From assembly GCF_921294215.1 (NCBI RefSeq), contig NZ_CAKLDM010000002.1, forward strand, positions 1,860,001 to 1,924,000: a DNA stretch of 64,000 bases, given 5' to 3'. This DNA comes from Vibrio marisflavi CECT 7928. GTDB taxonomy: Bacteria > Pseudomonadota > Gammaproteobacteria > Enterobacterales > Vibrionaceae. Below, in pieces: positions 1-7,290 of this stretch (its first letter is position 1; each line of letters begins with the position of its first letter). Below the pieces are notes generated by a model. That model saw only the letters and a list, made by a program, of their open reading frames with translations, ran no database searches and was not told where the DNA came from. The translations under genes were made by a program, and so were the position numbers.

Positions 1-908
1 ACAAACATGAAGTACATGACAAGCAAGAATATTGGCAGCCCTAAGTATTTATTCAGCACAATACTATCAACCACTTGAGTCAGCTTATCTCTTGTCGCTA
101 CTCTATTTTCAACAACACCTTGATAAATTTTGCTGATAGCTTGATATCGAGAATCTGCAACCTCGAGGTCAGCATCTTCAAGGGACCGAACATACTGGGT
201 CGTTAGGTCTCCCAACTGACCACTTGTATCTGCCTCTGAAATCATATCTCGACTTAGAAGATCATTTTCTAAAAGGCGTAAGCTCAGCCAGTCTGTACGT
301 TGCAAACCTGGAGCATGTTCCTTAACCTGACTATTAAGATACTCGCGCGCTGCTAGTATATTTTGCGGATAGTCGACAGAAAATGAATTAATGGAAGCGT
401 TGTTGCATTGTTTAAGAATGGCTTGTTTAAGCTCACTTATACCTTGTTTACGAGTTGTCACCATTGGAATAACAGGGCAGCCTAGGGTTTTCGACAACTC
501 TTCTGCATCAATATGGATGTTCTTTTTCTTAGCCGTGTCAATCATATTAAGAGCAACAACGACCGGGACCTTCATCTCGAGAAGTTGCAGAGTTAGGTAT
601 AAGTTTCTTTCAAGGTTAGCAGCATCGACAATGTTCACGATTACATCTGCATCTTCACTCAGAATATACTGACATGCGATGCGCTCATCTAAGCCACCTT
701 TTGCTGAGACTGAAGCTAGACTATATGTCCCTGGTAAATCAACCGCAGTTACCTGCTGGCCTTCTATCTGGAAATCGCCTTCCTTGCGATCGACTGTAAC
801 GCCAGACCAATTTCCTGTGCGCTGCTTTGCACCTGTGAGTAAATTGAACAAGGTCGTTTTTCCGCTGTTAGGATTTCCGAGCAGCGCAATCTTTCGAGGT
901 GTAGACAT
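1..908 (-). CDS. feoB: Second FeoB ferrous iron transporter, partial (C-terminus outside window)
   Basis: Only about the first 302 codons are present; the gene continues past the left edge. The N-terminal G domain is clear: G1 GNPNSGKTT near residue 12, G3 DLPG, and G4-like NMID in place of the usual NKxD. It is followed by the helical linker and the start of the first membrane segment (LGLPIFLLVMYFMF). FeoB is the inner-membrane Fe(II) permease with a cytosolic NTPase domain. It lies directly downstream of its own feoA. An in-frame ATG at 914 would give an ATGA overlap with the feoA stop, as in the other feo operon here, but leaves only about 4 nt to the AGGA motif; the ATG at 908 leaves about 10 nt. 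This is a paralog of the FeoB at 1911-4184, with clearly different sequence. Confidence 0.9.
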   Translation of the reverse strand, partial: MSTPRKIALLGNPNSGKTTLFNLLTGAKQRTGNWSGVTVDRKEGDFQIEGQQVTAVDLPGTYSLASVSAKGGLDERIACQYILSEDADVIVNIVDAANLERNLYLTLQLLEMKVPVVVALNMIDTAKKKNIHIDAEELSKTLGCPVIPMVTTRKQGISELKQAILKQCNNASINSFSVDYPQNILAAREYLNSQVKEHAPGLQRTDWLSLRLLENDLLSRDMISEADTSGQLGDLTTQYVRSLEDADLEVADSRYQAISKIYQGVVENRVATRDKLTQVVDSIVLNKYLGLPIFLLVMYFMF

Positions 909-910
909 GA

Positions 911-1141
911 TCATAATTTCCTAGGAGAAATGTTTAGCAGTGATAATTCTTTTTTTCTTAAGCTAAGTAAAAAGCCTTTGACCTCGATTTCTATTGGGTC
1001 ACCCAATGGTGCTTTGCGAATGACCTGGAAGGTAGAACCAGGAATCATACCCATAGCCATAAGGCGATGGCGGAAATCAAGGCTCATTTCTTTTGTGTAT
1101 TTATCAACAGTGTAATGTTGACCAGGCTGTACCGTAGACAT
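911..1141 (-). CDS. feoA: Second FeoA ferrous iron transport accessory protein
   Basis: The product is a 76-residue, single-domain SH3-like FeoA protein. Diagnostic parts are MAMGMIPGSTFQVIRKAPLG and a C-terminal strand reading IEIEVKGFLLSLRKKE. FeoA is a small cytosolic partner of FeoB required for Fe(II) uptake in several gammaproteobacteria. The stop codon overlaps or touches the downstream feoB start, so the two are probably translationally coupled. It is a paralog of the FeoA at 4181-4411, sharing the MGI(I/L)P and APMGDP/APLGDP motifs. The nearest promoter-like elements are about 400 bp upstream, leaving a long leader (see the entry for 1142-1620). Confidence 0.92.
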   Translation of the reverse strand: MSTVQPGQHYTVDKYTKEMSLDFRHRLMAMGMIPGSTFQVIRKAPLGDPIEIEVKGFLLSLRKKELSLLNISPRKL

Positions 1142-1328
1142 ATCAACCTCTAAAAATCAGACAGCTTCATCTTTGCTGTCTATAGAATGAATAACAAAAT
1201 TGCATTGGTGACTCTTCAATCCAAAACTGAGGCCTGACTTGTTTAGAACCCTAGGTGAATACAACAAACACACCACAGGAAGAAACACACAACACGGGAA
1301 TCAAATAACACTTAATAAGAACAGTTCT

Positions 1329-1347
1329 CATTCTACTTATCATTAAC
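1329..1347 (-). promoter_or_regulatory. Weak Fur-box-like sequence in the second feoAB leader
   Basis: Read on the minus strand, this matches the classical 19-bp Fur consensus at about 13 of 19 positions, with a good AATGATAA half and a poorer second half. It lies about 190 bp upstream of the second feoA. It could be a second Fur operator, or chance in AT-rich DNA. Confidence 0.35.
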
Positions 1348-1511
1348 TTTCTGTCACGAAAAAAGTCCACTTTTGACTTTACCCTGACAATCCATTCACT
1401 CACCATAAATCAAGCTAATAGATATTCATCACAATATATTTGTTATTCGAATGAAATATTTCACTTTCTCTAGTGGGAGAGCATTCTTACCAAGCTTCCC
1501 TGTATGTTTAT

Positions 1512-1530
1512 GCTAATGAGAAACGTTATT
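1512..1530 (-). promoter_or_regulatory. Fur-box-like operator of the second feoAB operon
   Basis: This matches the 19-bp Fur consensus at about 13 positions. Positions 1514-1534 are identical over 21 bp to 4431-4451 upstream of the other feo operon. It would lie at about +6 to +24 relative to the transcription start inferred from the -10-like element at 1543-1548, a position suited to repression by Fur-Fe(II). Confidence 0.6.
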
Positions 1531-1542
1531 ATTTGTATCAAG

Positions 1543-1584
1543 ATATTACAATAGCATTGGTGGTTTCATATTGTTCAGTATCAA
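1543..1584 (-). promoter_or_regulatory. Predicted FNR-activated promoter of the second feoAB operon
   Basis: TTGTTCAGTATCAA at 1571-1584 matches the FNR consensus TTGAT-N4-ATCAA at 9 of 10 defined bases. A -10-like TAATAT lies at 1543-1548. With a start near 1536, the FNR site would be centred about -41.5, the classical class II activation position. The same layout occurs before the other feo operon. Inferred from sequence only. Confidence 0.5.
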
Positions 1585-1620
1585 TAAATCGCTAATCCAG
1601 TGAAGTCGAGAGCATAGGAA

Positions 1621-1651
1621 AAAACGAAAAAAGCTCCCGAGATGGGAGCTT
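1621..1651 (-). terminator. Rho-independent terminator of feoABC
   Basis: Inverted repeat AAGCTCCC / GGGAGCTT (1631-1638 and 1644-1651) with a 5-nt loop. On the minus strand it is followed by a T-rich run. It lies about 35 bp after the feoC stop and so isolates feoABC from the second feoAB. Confidence 0.85.
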
Positions 1652-1683
1652 CAAATAAAACACTGTGTCAGATCGGTTATATT

Positions 1684-1914
1684 CTAAACCGTGACGTTGA
1701 GGGGAATGGAAAGGCCTTCAACTAACTTGTAGCGAACTCTAGTTACTTTCTGGTGCTGATTTGTATCAATGCAGCGGGTTACTTTTCCCTTCTCTACCCA
1801 GACGTTCATCATGGCGTCAACTCCGTCTTCACTCATACGAAAGTGCTTGGCTAGCTCAGCTCTTGTCGCTGCACCACTAGTTTCGACATACAACTTTAGC
1901 TCACTCAATATCAT
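1684..1914 (-). CDS. feoC: FeoC-family winged-helix protein
   Basis: The product is 76 residues. It has a winged-helix N-terminal half (MILSELKLYVETSGAATRAELAKHF, then a recognition-helix-like VDAMMNVWVEKGKV) as in FeoC proteins encoded after feoB. Enterobacterial FeoC carries a cluster of cysteines proposed to bind Fe-S; here only one Cys is present (about residue 48), so an Fe-S role is unlikely. It overlaps the feoB stop by 4 bp. In vibrios FeoC is reported to bind FeoB rather than DNA, so a FeoB-accessory role is the likelier reading. Confidence 0.85.
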   Translation of the reverse strand: MILSELKLYVETSGAATRAELAKHFRMSEDGVDAMMNVWVEKGKVTRCIDTNQHQKVTRVRYKLVEGLSIPLNVTV

Positions 1915-4184
1915 GCGAGACTTTCCTTAAAGGCTTTTTGCTGGTTGGCTTTACGTTTGAGACACTGATACACCAACACTCCTACCAATACTATTCCAGC
2001 AATCCAAGACAAACTTTGTACTGGAGTCACCATGATTTGAGTCGACTGATAGAACAGTGCCGCACTCATATAGGCAAGGCCCATGGTCCATACAGCAATG
2101 AATCGCGCATACTTTTTACCAAACTCTCTGACATAAGCACCCATTGCAGCAACGCACGGCGTATACAGCAAAATAAAGATAAGGTAAGAAAACGCAGCAC
2201 TACTAGTAACAAAGTGCGACTGTAGATTACCAAAGATAGAAGTGTTTACTTCCTGATCTTGTGCAACTTCATTGGTGTCTTTCAGATCCCCTACTTCAAT
2301 TCCTAGTGGATCTGAGTAGTTCAGAGCAGCCAAGTTATCAGGGATCGATTGCAGCGCTTCTTTTAAACTGCCTAATAAATCGTACTCTTCATCATCCGCT
2401 TTATCGGTGGTATAAAGATTGTTCAAAGTGCCGACCACCGCTTCTTTCGCGAAGATACCGGTAATGATACCAACCGTCGCTTGCCAATTATCTTTGTTGA
2501 TCCCAATAGGTTCAAATACTGGAGTAGCAACTTGCGATATTTTAGACAACACCGAATTGTTGCTATCTTCATTGCCAAAACTGCCATCGGTACCTAATGA
2601 ATTAAGAAAGCTAAGAATCATAACAACAACTACGATTGTCTTACCCGCGCCCAACACAAAACGCTTCAGCTTCTGCCATGTTTTGATAAGCACATTTTGC
2701 AATGTTGGAATTTCATAATCTGGCATTTCCATTACAAGTGAATCACTCGAACCCGGGTAAATCGTCTTCTTAAGGATTAATCCAGTGAAAACCGCCGCTA
2801 CAATACCCAGTAAGTACAATGCAAATACAACATTTTGGCCTGAGCTTGGAAAAAAGGCTGCTGCAAACAAAGCGTATACTGGCAGTCTTGCACCACAAGA
2901 CATAAACGGAGCCATAGAAGCAGCGAGTTTACGTTCACGCTCTTGATCTAACGTTCTTGTCGCCATAATCGCAGGAACATTACAGCCAAAGCCAAGTACT
3001 AATGGAACAAACGCTTTACCCGGCAAGCCGATTTTTTGCATCACTTTATCGAGCACGAATGCAGCGCGAGACATATAGCCTGAGCTTTCCAAACAAGCTA
3101 GGAATAAGTACAAACAAGCGATTACCGGTATAAAGGTCGCGACAGTTTGAATACCACCACCTAAACCGTCAGCTACTATAGTCACTAGCCAGACTGGTAA
3201 AACGCCATCGAGCAAATGGTGTCCGCCATCAACCAATAAAGCACCAACACTGATATCAAAAAAGTCGATAAATGCGCTGCCTATATTGATAGAGAACATA
3301 AACATCAGGTACATAACAAAGAAGAAAAATGGTATACCGACCCACTTATTCAAAATGATCTTATCCGCTTTTTGAGTAAAGCTGCGGCTTAGTTTTCCTT
3401 CTGTTCTGCGCACTTTCTGGCATAGCTGATGAAGGTAAGTATATTTAGTGTCTGTCACCTGCAGGTCGATATCTAGCTCAATTGAAGAGCGAACTCGATG
3501 GATGTCGTTGCGCTTTTCTTCCGTGAGAGTGTTTACAACTAGGCTATCGTTTTCCAATGCACGTACTGCTAAAGCACGTGGGTGCACGTAAGACTGTGAG
3601 GAAAATAAAGGGGCGAGCTCTTCAATACCAGACTCAAGTACTTCTCCGTAATCTACACTGAAGCTTTCTAATGCGATTCCTTGAACCAAATCTTTATGTA
3701 AATGCTCTTTGAGCTTGCTAACTTGCTGCCTATTATTTGCAGACAAAGAGTAAACCGGGCAGCCTAATTGTTTGCTCAGCTTCTTCACATCGATAGTTTG
3801 TCGCTCTCTCTTAAGCGCATCCATTTTGTTGAGAATCACCACCATCGGGCGGCCAAGTTCTCTTAGCTGCAGCGTCATATATAAGCTGCGCTCTAAGCTT
3901 GTTGCATCAACGACATTAATGATGAGATCGGCTTCGTGGCTAAGTACAGCTCTAGAAGCAATTGACTCATCCATGCTATTCGCATCATTGCCGCTGTCTA
4001 GTGCGTAAATGCCTGGCAAATCGGTGAGGTGAAAATCGTCACCTGCATGTTGGTAGCGACCTGTTTTCTTTTCAACTGTCACGCCAGCCCAGTTACCAAC
4101 TTGCTGCTTGGCCCCTGTTAGGCCATTAAAAAGCGTTGTCTTACCACTGTTTGGGTTTCCAACCGTTAAAATGTTATATCTCAT
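1911..4184 (-). CDS. feoB: FeoB ferrous iron permease
   Basis: Full-length FeoB of 757 residues. The N-terminal G domain has G1 GNPNSGKTT (about residues 9-17), G3 DLPG and G4 NKMD, followed by a helical regulatory linker to about residue 280. The remaining membrane domain has the two FeoB gate motifs, ESSGYMSRAAF and LGFGCNVPAIMATRT with its conserved Cys, and ends in a Lys-rich cytosolic tail. It takes up Fe(II) across the inner membrane. It overlaps feoA upstream and feoC downstream by 4 bp each, making a tight feoABC operon. It is paralogous to the partial FeoB at the left edge. Confidence 0.97.
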   Translation of the reverse strand: MRYNILTVGNPNSGKTTLFNGLTGAKQQVGNWAGVTVEKKTGRYQHAGDDFHLTDLPGIYALDSGNDANSMDESIASRAVLSHEADLIINVVDATSLERSLYMTLQLRELGRPMVVILNKMDALKRERQTIDVKKLSKQLGCPVYSLSANNRQQVSKLKEHLHKDLVQGIALESFSVDYGEVLESGIEELAPLFSSQSYVHPRALAVRALENDSLVVNTLTEEKRNDIHRVRSSIELDIDLQVTDTKYTYLHQLCQKVRRTEGKLSRSFTQKADKIILNKWVGIPFFFFVMYLMFMFSINIGSAFIDFFDISVGALLVDGGHHLLDGVLPVWLVTIVADGLGGGIQTVATFIPVIACLYLFLACLESSGYMSRAAFVLDKVMQKIGLPGKAFVPLVLGFGCNVPAIMATRTLDQERERKLAASMAPFMSCGARLPVYALFAAAFFPSSGQNVVFALYLLGIVAAVFTGLILKKTIYPGSSDSLVMEMPDYEIPTLQNVLIKTWQKLKRFVLGAGKTIVVVVMILSFLNSLGTDGSFGNEDSNNSVLSKISQVATPVFEPIGINKDNWQATVGIITGIFAKEAVVGTLNNLYTTDKADDEEYDLLGSLKEALQSIPDNLAALNYSDPLGIEVGDLKDTNEVAQDQEVNTSIFGNLQSHFVTSSAAFSYLIFILLYTPCVAAMGAYVREFGKKYARFIAVWTMGLAYMSAALFYQSTQIMVTPVQSLSWIAGIVLVGVLVYQCLKRKANQQKAFKESLA

Positions 4185-4411
4185 TGTGGTTCCCCGACTA
4201 AAATTGATTCCGCGATAGAGTTACGTACGGCGATAGATACGCCACGTACTTCGACCTGTAGTGGGTCACCCATAGGAGCTCTTCTTATCAGTGTGACTTC
4301 CGTGTTTGGAAGAATGCCCATGATCATCAACTTCTTGCGAACATCATTCGTTAACTGATCGAATCCCTGAATAGTGGCGCACTGCCCTTGCTGTAATTGT
4401 GATAGCTTCAT
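4181..4411 (-). CDS. feoA: FeoA ferrous iron transport accessory protein
   Basis: 76-residue SH3-like FeoA: the LMIMGILPNTEVTLIRRAPMG core followed by the PLQVEVRGVSIAVR strand. It is the first gene of feoABC; its stop overlaps the feoB start (ATGA, 4181-4184). The leader is short, about 46 nt from the inferred promoter, unlike the second feoA. FeoA binds FeoB on the cytosolic side and is needed for transport. Fur-like and FNR-like sites lie just upstream. Confidence 0.95.
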   Translation of the reverse strand: MKLSQLQQGQCATIQGFDQLTNDVRKKLMIMGILPNTEVTLIRRAPMGDPLQVEVRGVSIAVRNSIAESILVGEPQ

Positions 4412-4428
4412 AAGAGGTAAATATAATT

Positions 4429-4447
4429 GTTAATGAGAAACGTTATT
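4429..4447 (-). promoter_or_regulatory. Fur-box-like operator of feoABC
   Basis: Matches the 19-bp Fur consensus at about 14 positions. It contains the same 21-bp sequence as found before the second feoAB (4431-4451 = 1514-1534). It lies 18 bp before the feoA start and just downstream of the inferred transcription start, a repressing position. Confidence 0.65.
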
Positions 4448-4463
4448 ATTTCGATTGGCAGAT

Positions 4464-4503
4464 AGTATACTCTCTTTACATGTCTTGTATTGCGCAATAT
4501 CAA
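4464..4503 (-). promoter_or_regulatory. Predicted FNR-activated promoter of feoABC
   Basis: TTGCGCAATATCAA at 4490-4503 matches the FNR consensus at 8 of 10 defined bases. TATACT at 4464-4469 is a good -10 element. No good -35 is visible, as expected for class II activation; the FNR site would be centred near -40. E. coli feo is known to be FNR-activated and Fur-repressed. Confidence 0.5.
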
Positions 4504-4582
4504 AGAAATTTATCGGAATCGTTTAAAACTGATAGGTTTTGGAAATGAAAAATTGGATTTGCGGGTAAGCAATGTGCTATCT

Positions 4583-4611
4583 ATACAAAAAAAGCTCCCA
4601 AAAGGGAGCTT
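4583..4611 (-). terminator. Rho-independent terminator after purF
   Basis: Stem AAGCTCCC / GGGAGCTT (4592-4599 and 4604-4611) with a 4-nt loop, followed on the minus strand by TTTTTTT. It lies 30 bp after the purF stop. The stem is the same 8 bp as in the feoABC terminator. Confidence 0.88.
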
Positions 4612-4640
4612 CCGAAATAGATAAGACAAAGGTTCTTTGG

Positions 4641-6155
4641 CTAAGAGCCTTCGTTATGTAACTCGAGGTTAGCAAGCTCTTGTTTGATCTCTCGTTGCAC
4701 CTTAGCATCATCACTGCGAAGAGACTGTAGAAAATCTAAGTATTTCTGGTCTATATCACCCGTGACATACTCACCGTTAAATACAGATGTTTCAAACTTA
4801 GTGATTTCTGAATTACCCGAACCAACCGCGGTTACTAGGTCTTCTAAAGATTGGAAGATAAGTTCATCGGCACCAATCTGCTTACAAATCTCATCGTTAT
4901 CACGACCGTGAGCGATAAGCTCATTTGCACTTGGCATATCAATGCCGTACACGTTAGGGAAACGAATTTCAGGTGCTGCTGAAACCATAAACACCTTCTT
5001 CGCACCAGAATCTCTCGCCATCTCGATGATTTGCTCAGAAGTCGTCCCACGTACAATCGAGTCGTCTACCAGCAGAACATTTTTGCCTTTAAATTCTGAA
5101 CGGATTGCATTCAGCTTACGTCTTACGGACTTCTTACGTTGCTGTTGCCCAGGCATAATAAAGGTGCGACCAACATAGCGGTTTTTAACAAAACCTTGGC
5201 GATACGGCTTATCAATTAACTGTGCTATTTGCAAAGCGATATCACAAGACGTCTCAGGAATTGGAATCACGACATCGATATCTAGGTGACTAAAATCATC
5301 TCGAATGCGCTGGCCTAACTTCTTACCCATTTCAACACGAGCGCTATAAACAGAAATCTTATCGATAAATGAATCTGGGCGAGCAAAGTAAACAAACTCA
5401 AAAATACATGGATTTAGCGTTGGGTTATCAGCACATTGCTTAGTAAATAACTCGCCTTCGAAAGTCGCATAGATAGCCTCACCAGGAGCAACATCGCGAA
5501 CAAAATCAAAACCTACCGCATCCAATGCAACAGATTCTGACGCAACCATATACTCTGTACGTCCTTCAACCTCACGCTTGCCCAAGCATAAAGGGCGAAT
5601 ACCATTTGGATCACGGAAAGCAATCAAGCCGTGGCCGATTATCATCGCAGCAACAGCGTATGCACCTTTTATCGCTCGATGAACGTTAGTAACCGCTCTA
5701 AATACATCTTCAGAGGTGACATTTCCTTTAACCGTGTCGATCTCATGAGCCAACACATTAAGTAGAACTTCAGAATCTGACGTTGTGTTTAAATGGCGGC
5801 GATCTTTATCAAACAACTTTTCACGAACTTCATGCGCGTTAGTGAGGTTACCGTTGTGAGCAAGTGTGATTCCAAATGGAGAATTGACATAAAATGGTTG
5901 AGCTTCTGAAGCACTTGAGCTTCCAGCTGTTGGGTAGCGAACGTGTCCAATCCCAACTGAACCTTGAAGGCGCTGCATGTGTTTTGCTTCAAACACATCT
6001 TTAACTAAGCCATTTGCTTTGCGCAAACGAAAACGATTGCTTTCTATGGTACAAATACCAGCGGCATCTTGGCCACGATGCTGTAATACCGTCAATGCAT
6101 CATAAATTGACTGGTTTACAGGCGATGTACCCACGATTCCAACAATACCACACAT
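4641..6155 (-). CDS. purF: Amidophosphoribosyltransferase
   Basis: 504 residues, the usual length. The N-terminal MCGIVGIVG places the class II amidotransferase nucleophile Cys2 directly after the initiator Met. The C-terminal phosphoribosyltransferase domain has the PRPP loop [16 protein letters not shown] near residue 360. It catalyses the first committed step of purine synthesis: PRPP and glutamine to phosphoribosylamine. It is preceded by cvpA as in E. coli, and a PurR operator lies before cvpA. A terminator follows. Confidence 0.98.
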   Translation of the reverse strand: MCGIVGIVGTSPVNQSIYDALTVLQHRGQDAAGICTIESNRFRLRKANGLVKDVFEAKHMQRLQGSVGIGHVRYPTAGSSSASEAQPFYVNSPFGITLAHNGNLTNAHEVREKLFDKDRRHLNTTSDSEVLLNVLAHEIDTVKGNVTSEDVFRAVTNVHRAIKGAYAVAAMIIGHGLIAFRDPNGIRPLCLGKREVEGRTEYMVASESVALDAVGFDFVRDVAPGEAIYATFEGELFTKQCADNPTLNPCIFEFVYFARPDSFIDKISVYSARVEMGKKLGQRIRDDFSHLDIDVVIPIPETSCDIALQIAQLIDKPYRQGFVKNRYVGRTFIMPGQQQRKKSVRRKLNAIRSEFKGKNVLLVDDSIVRGTTSEQIIEMARDSGAKKVFMVSAAPEIRFPNVYGIDMPSANELIAHGRDNDEICKQIGADELIFQSLEDLVTAVGSGNSEITKFETSVFNGEYVTGDIDQKYLDFLQSLRSDDAKVQREIKQELANLELHNEGS

Positions 6156-6188
6156 GTCTTAACCCTCGATATCCGACAATGGCTGGCG

Positions 6189-6680
6189 CTATACTGCGCC
6201 AGATAAGAAACTTGATGATGCTTGTAAGTGCTCAAAAAACGGTGCGATGATATGGCTAAACTGTGGGACCAGTACTGAAGCCTTCCACCAAGCCATATTT
6301 GAAGCATTGGTAAAAGCATCCATAAAGAATAGGATTGCTGACACAACTAAGACTCCCCTAGCTGCACCAAATACCATACCCAATACTCTATCTGTTCCCG
6401 ACAAACCTGTTTTTTGAACCAACTGGCTGATCACATAATTTACTATGGCACCGACAATCAGTGTCGCAATAAAAAGTGCAGCTATCGCAGCGCCATTTCG
6501 AAAAGCTTGATCTTGGAAGTTGGTAAAGTACACCGCTAATTTCGCGTAATACTCACTGGCGATAAAAAAGGCGCCAATCCAAATCACTAATGACAAAGCT
6601 TCTTTAGCGAAACCACGTATTAAACTGATCACAGCCGACAAGCCGATCACACTTAAAATGACAATATCTAACCAATTCAT
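6189..6680 (-). CDS. cvpA: CvpA family inner-membrane protein
   Basis: 163 residues with about four hydrophobic segments. The start MNWLDIVILSVIGLSAVISLIRGF is typical of CvpA, required for colicin V production in E. coli and linked to envelope stress tolerance; its biochemical role is not settled. The gene is 33 bp upstream of purF and shares its PurR-controlled promoter, the same order as the E. coli purF operon. Confidence 0.95.
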   Translation of the reverse strand: MNWLDIVILSVIGLSAVISLIRGFAKEALSLVIWIGAFFIASEYYAKLAVYFTNFQDQAFRNGAAIAALFIATLIVGAIVNYVISQLVQKTGLSGTDRVLGMVFGAARGVLVVSAILFFMDAFTNASNMAWWKASVLVPQFSHIIAPFFEHLQASSSFLSGAV

Positions 6681-6706
6681 GAGTTCTTCATCTTAAGTTG
6701 GCGCGC

Positions 6707-6734
6707 ATTTTAACAGAAAAACGCGCGACGCAAA
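6707..6734 (-). promoter_or_regulatory. Predicted sigma-70 promoter of cvpA-purF
   Basis: On the minus strand, -35-like TTTGCG (6734-6729) and -10-like TAAAAT (6712-6707) are separated by 16 bp. The -35 lies inside the PurR operator, so a bound repressor would block the polymerase. Confidence 0.5.
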
Positions 6735-6743
6735 CGTTTTCTT
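6728..6743. promoter_or_regulatory. PurR operator upstream of cvpA-purF
   Basis: ACGCAAACGTTTTCTT fits the purine repressor consensus ACGCAAACGTTTTCNT at every defined position. It is 47 bp before the cvpA start and overlaps the last codon and stop of dedD. This is the same control as the E. coli cvpA-purF operon. Confidence 0.88.
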
Positions 6744-7290
6744 ATGGGTTTAATGGATTAAATTTAAGCAATCGACCTTTTGAGCCTGTTATCTTTTCTA
6801 GCTCAACGATTTCTCGTTGTAGTTTTTGCTTAGAAATATTTGGGCCAATAATCACCCTAGTAAATCCATTTTCCTTTTTACTATGGGCTTGATACCCTCT
6901 TTTTTGTAGGTCTTTAACCACATTTTTGGCATTGTCAGCATTTTTCAGCGCCATCAGCTGAATAATCCAAGCATTGTCCTTAAATTTGGCCTGTTGTGTG
7001 GTTTGTTTGACCTCAACGTTAACCGAACCCGATTGATTGGCAGCGGCGGTTGTATTACCTGAATCGACCGTCACTTCGACGGGCTGCTTAGGTAAGCTTT
7101 TCGTGTCTTGGACTGGATTCACAATCTTATAGTTTTCACTATCACTGCTAGTTGATGGCTTGATTGGAATACTCGCGATATCATCTTGATAATGCGTTTT
7201 CTTTCCGTCCAAAAAATCAGGCAAGACGATAACACCAATTGCCACCAGTATTATCGTGCCTACTAGCCGATTTTGAAACTTGCTAGCCAT
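6742..7290 (-). CDS. dedD: DedD-like cell division protein with SPOR domain
   Basis: 182 residues: one N-terminal membrane anchor (about 8-25, LVGTIILVAIGVIVLPDFL), a low-complexity Ser/Thr/Gln-rich periplasmic linker, and a C-terminal SPOR domain from about residue 105 (WIIQLMALKNADNAKNVVKDL ... GFTRVIIGP). SPOR domains bind denuded septal peptidoglycan, and DedD stimulates septal cell-wall synthesis. It starts directly at the folC stop with no gap, as in the enterobacterial accD-folC-dedD order. Confidence 0.93.
   Translation of the reverse strand: MASKFQNRLVGTIILVAIGVIVLPDFLDGKKTHYQDDIASIPIKPSTSSDSENYKIVNPVQDTKSLPKQPVEVTVDSGNTTAAANQSGSVNVEVKQTTQQAKFKDNAWIIQLMALKNADNAKNVVKDLQKRGYQAHSKKENGFTRVIIGPNISKQKLQREIVELEKITGSKGRLLKFNPLNP

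Larger units (their letters stand above)
1142..1620. other. Long intergenic leader of the second feoAB operon
   Basis: This stretch separates the second feoA from the terminator after feoC. It contains, on the minus strand, an FNR-like site (1571-1584), a -10-like TAATAT (1543-1548), a Fur-like box (1512-1530), a weaker Fur-like box (1329-1347), and a weak hairpin with a T-run (1356-1380). A small hairpin GACAGC/GCTGTC lies at 1160-1180. A 51-codon ORF (1406-1251, minus) has no convincing ribosome binding site. I see no tRNA or other recognised RNA. Confidence 0.6.
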
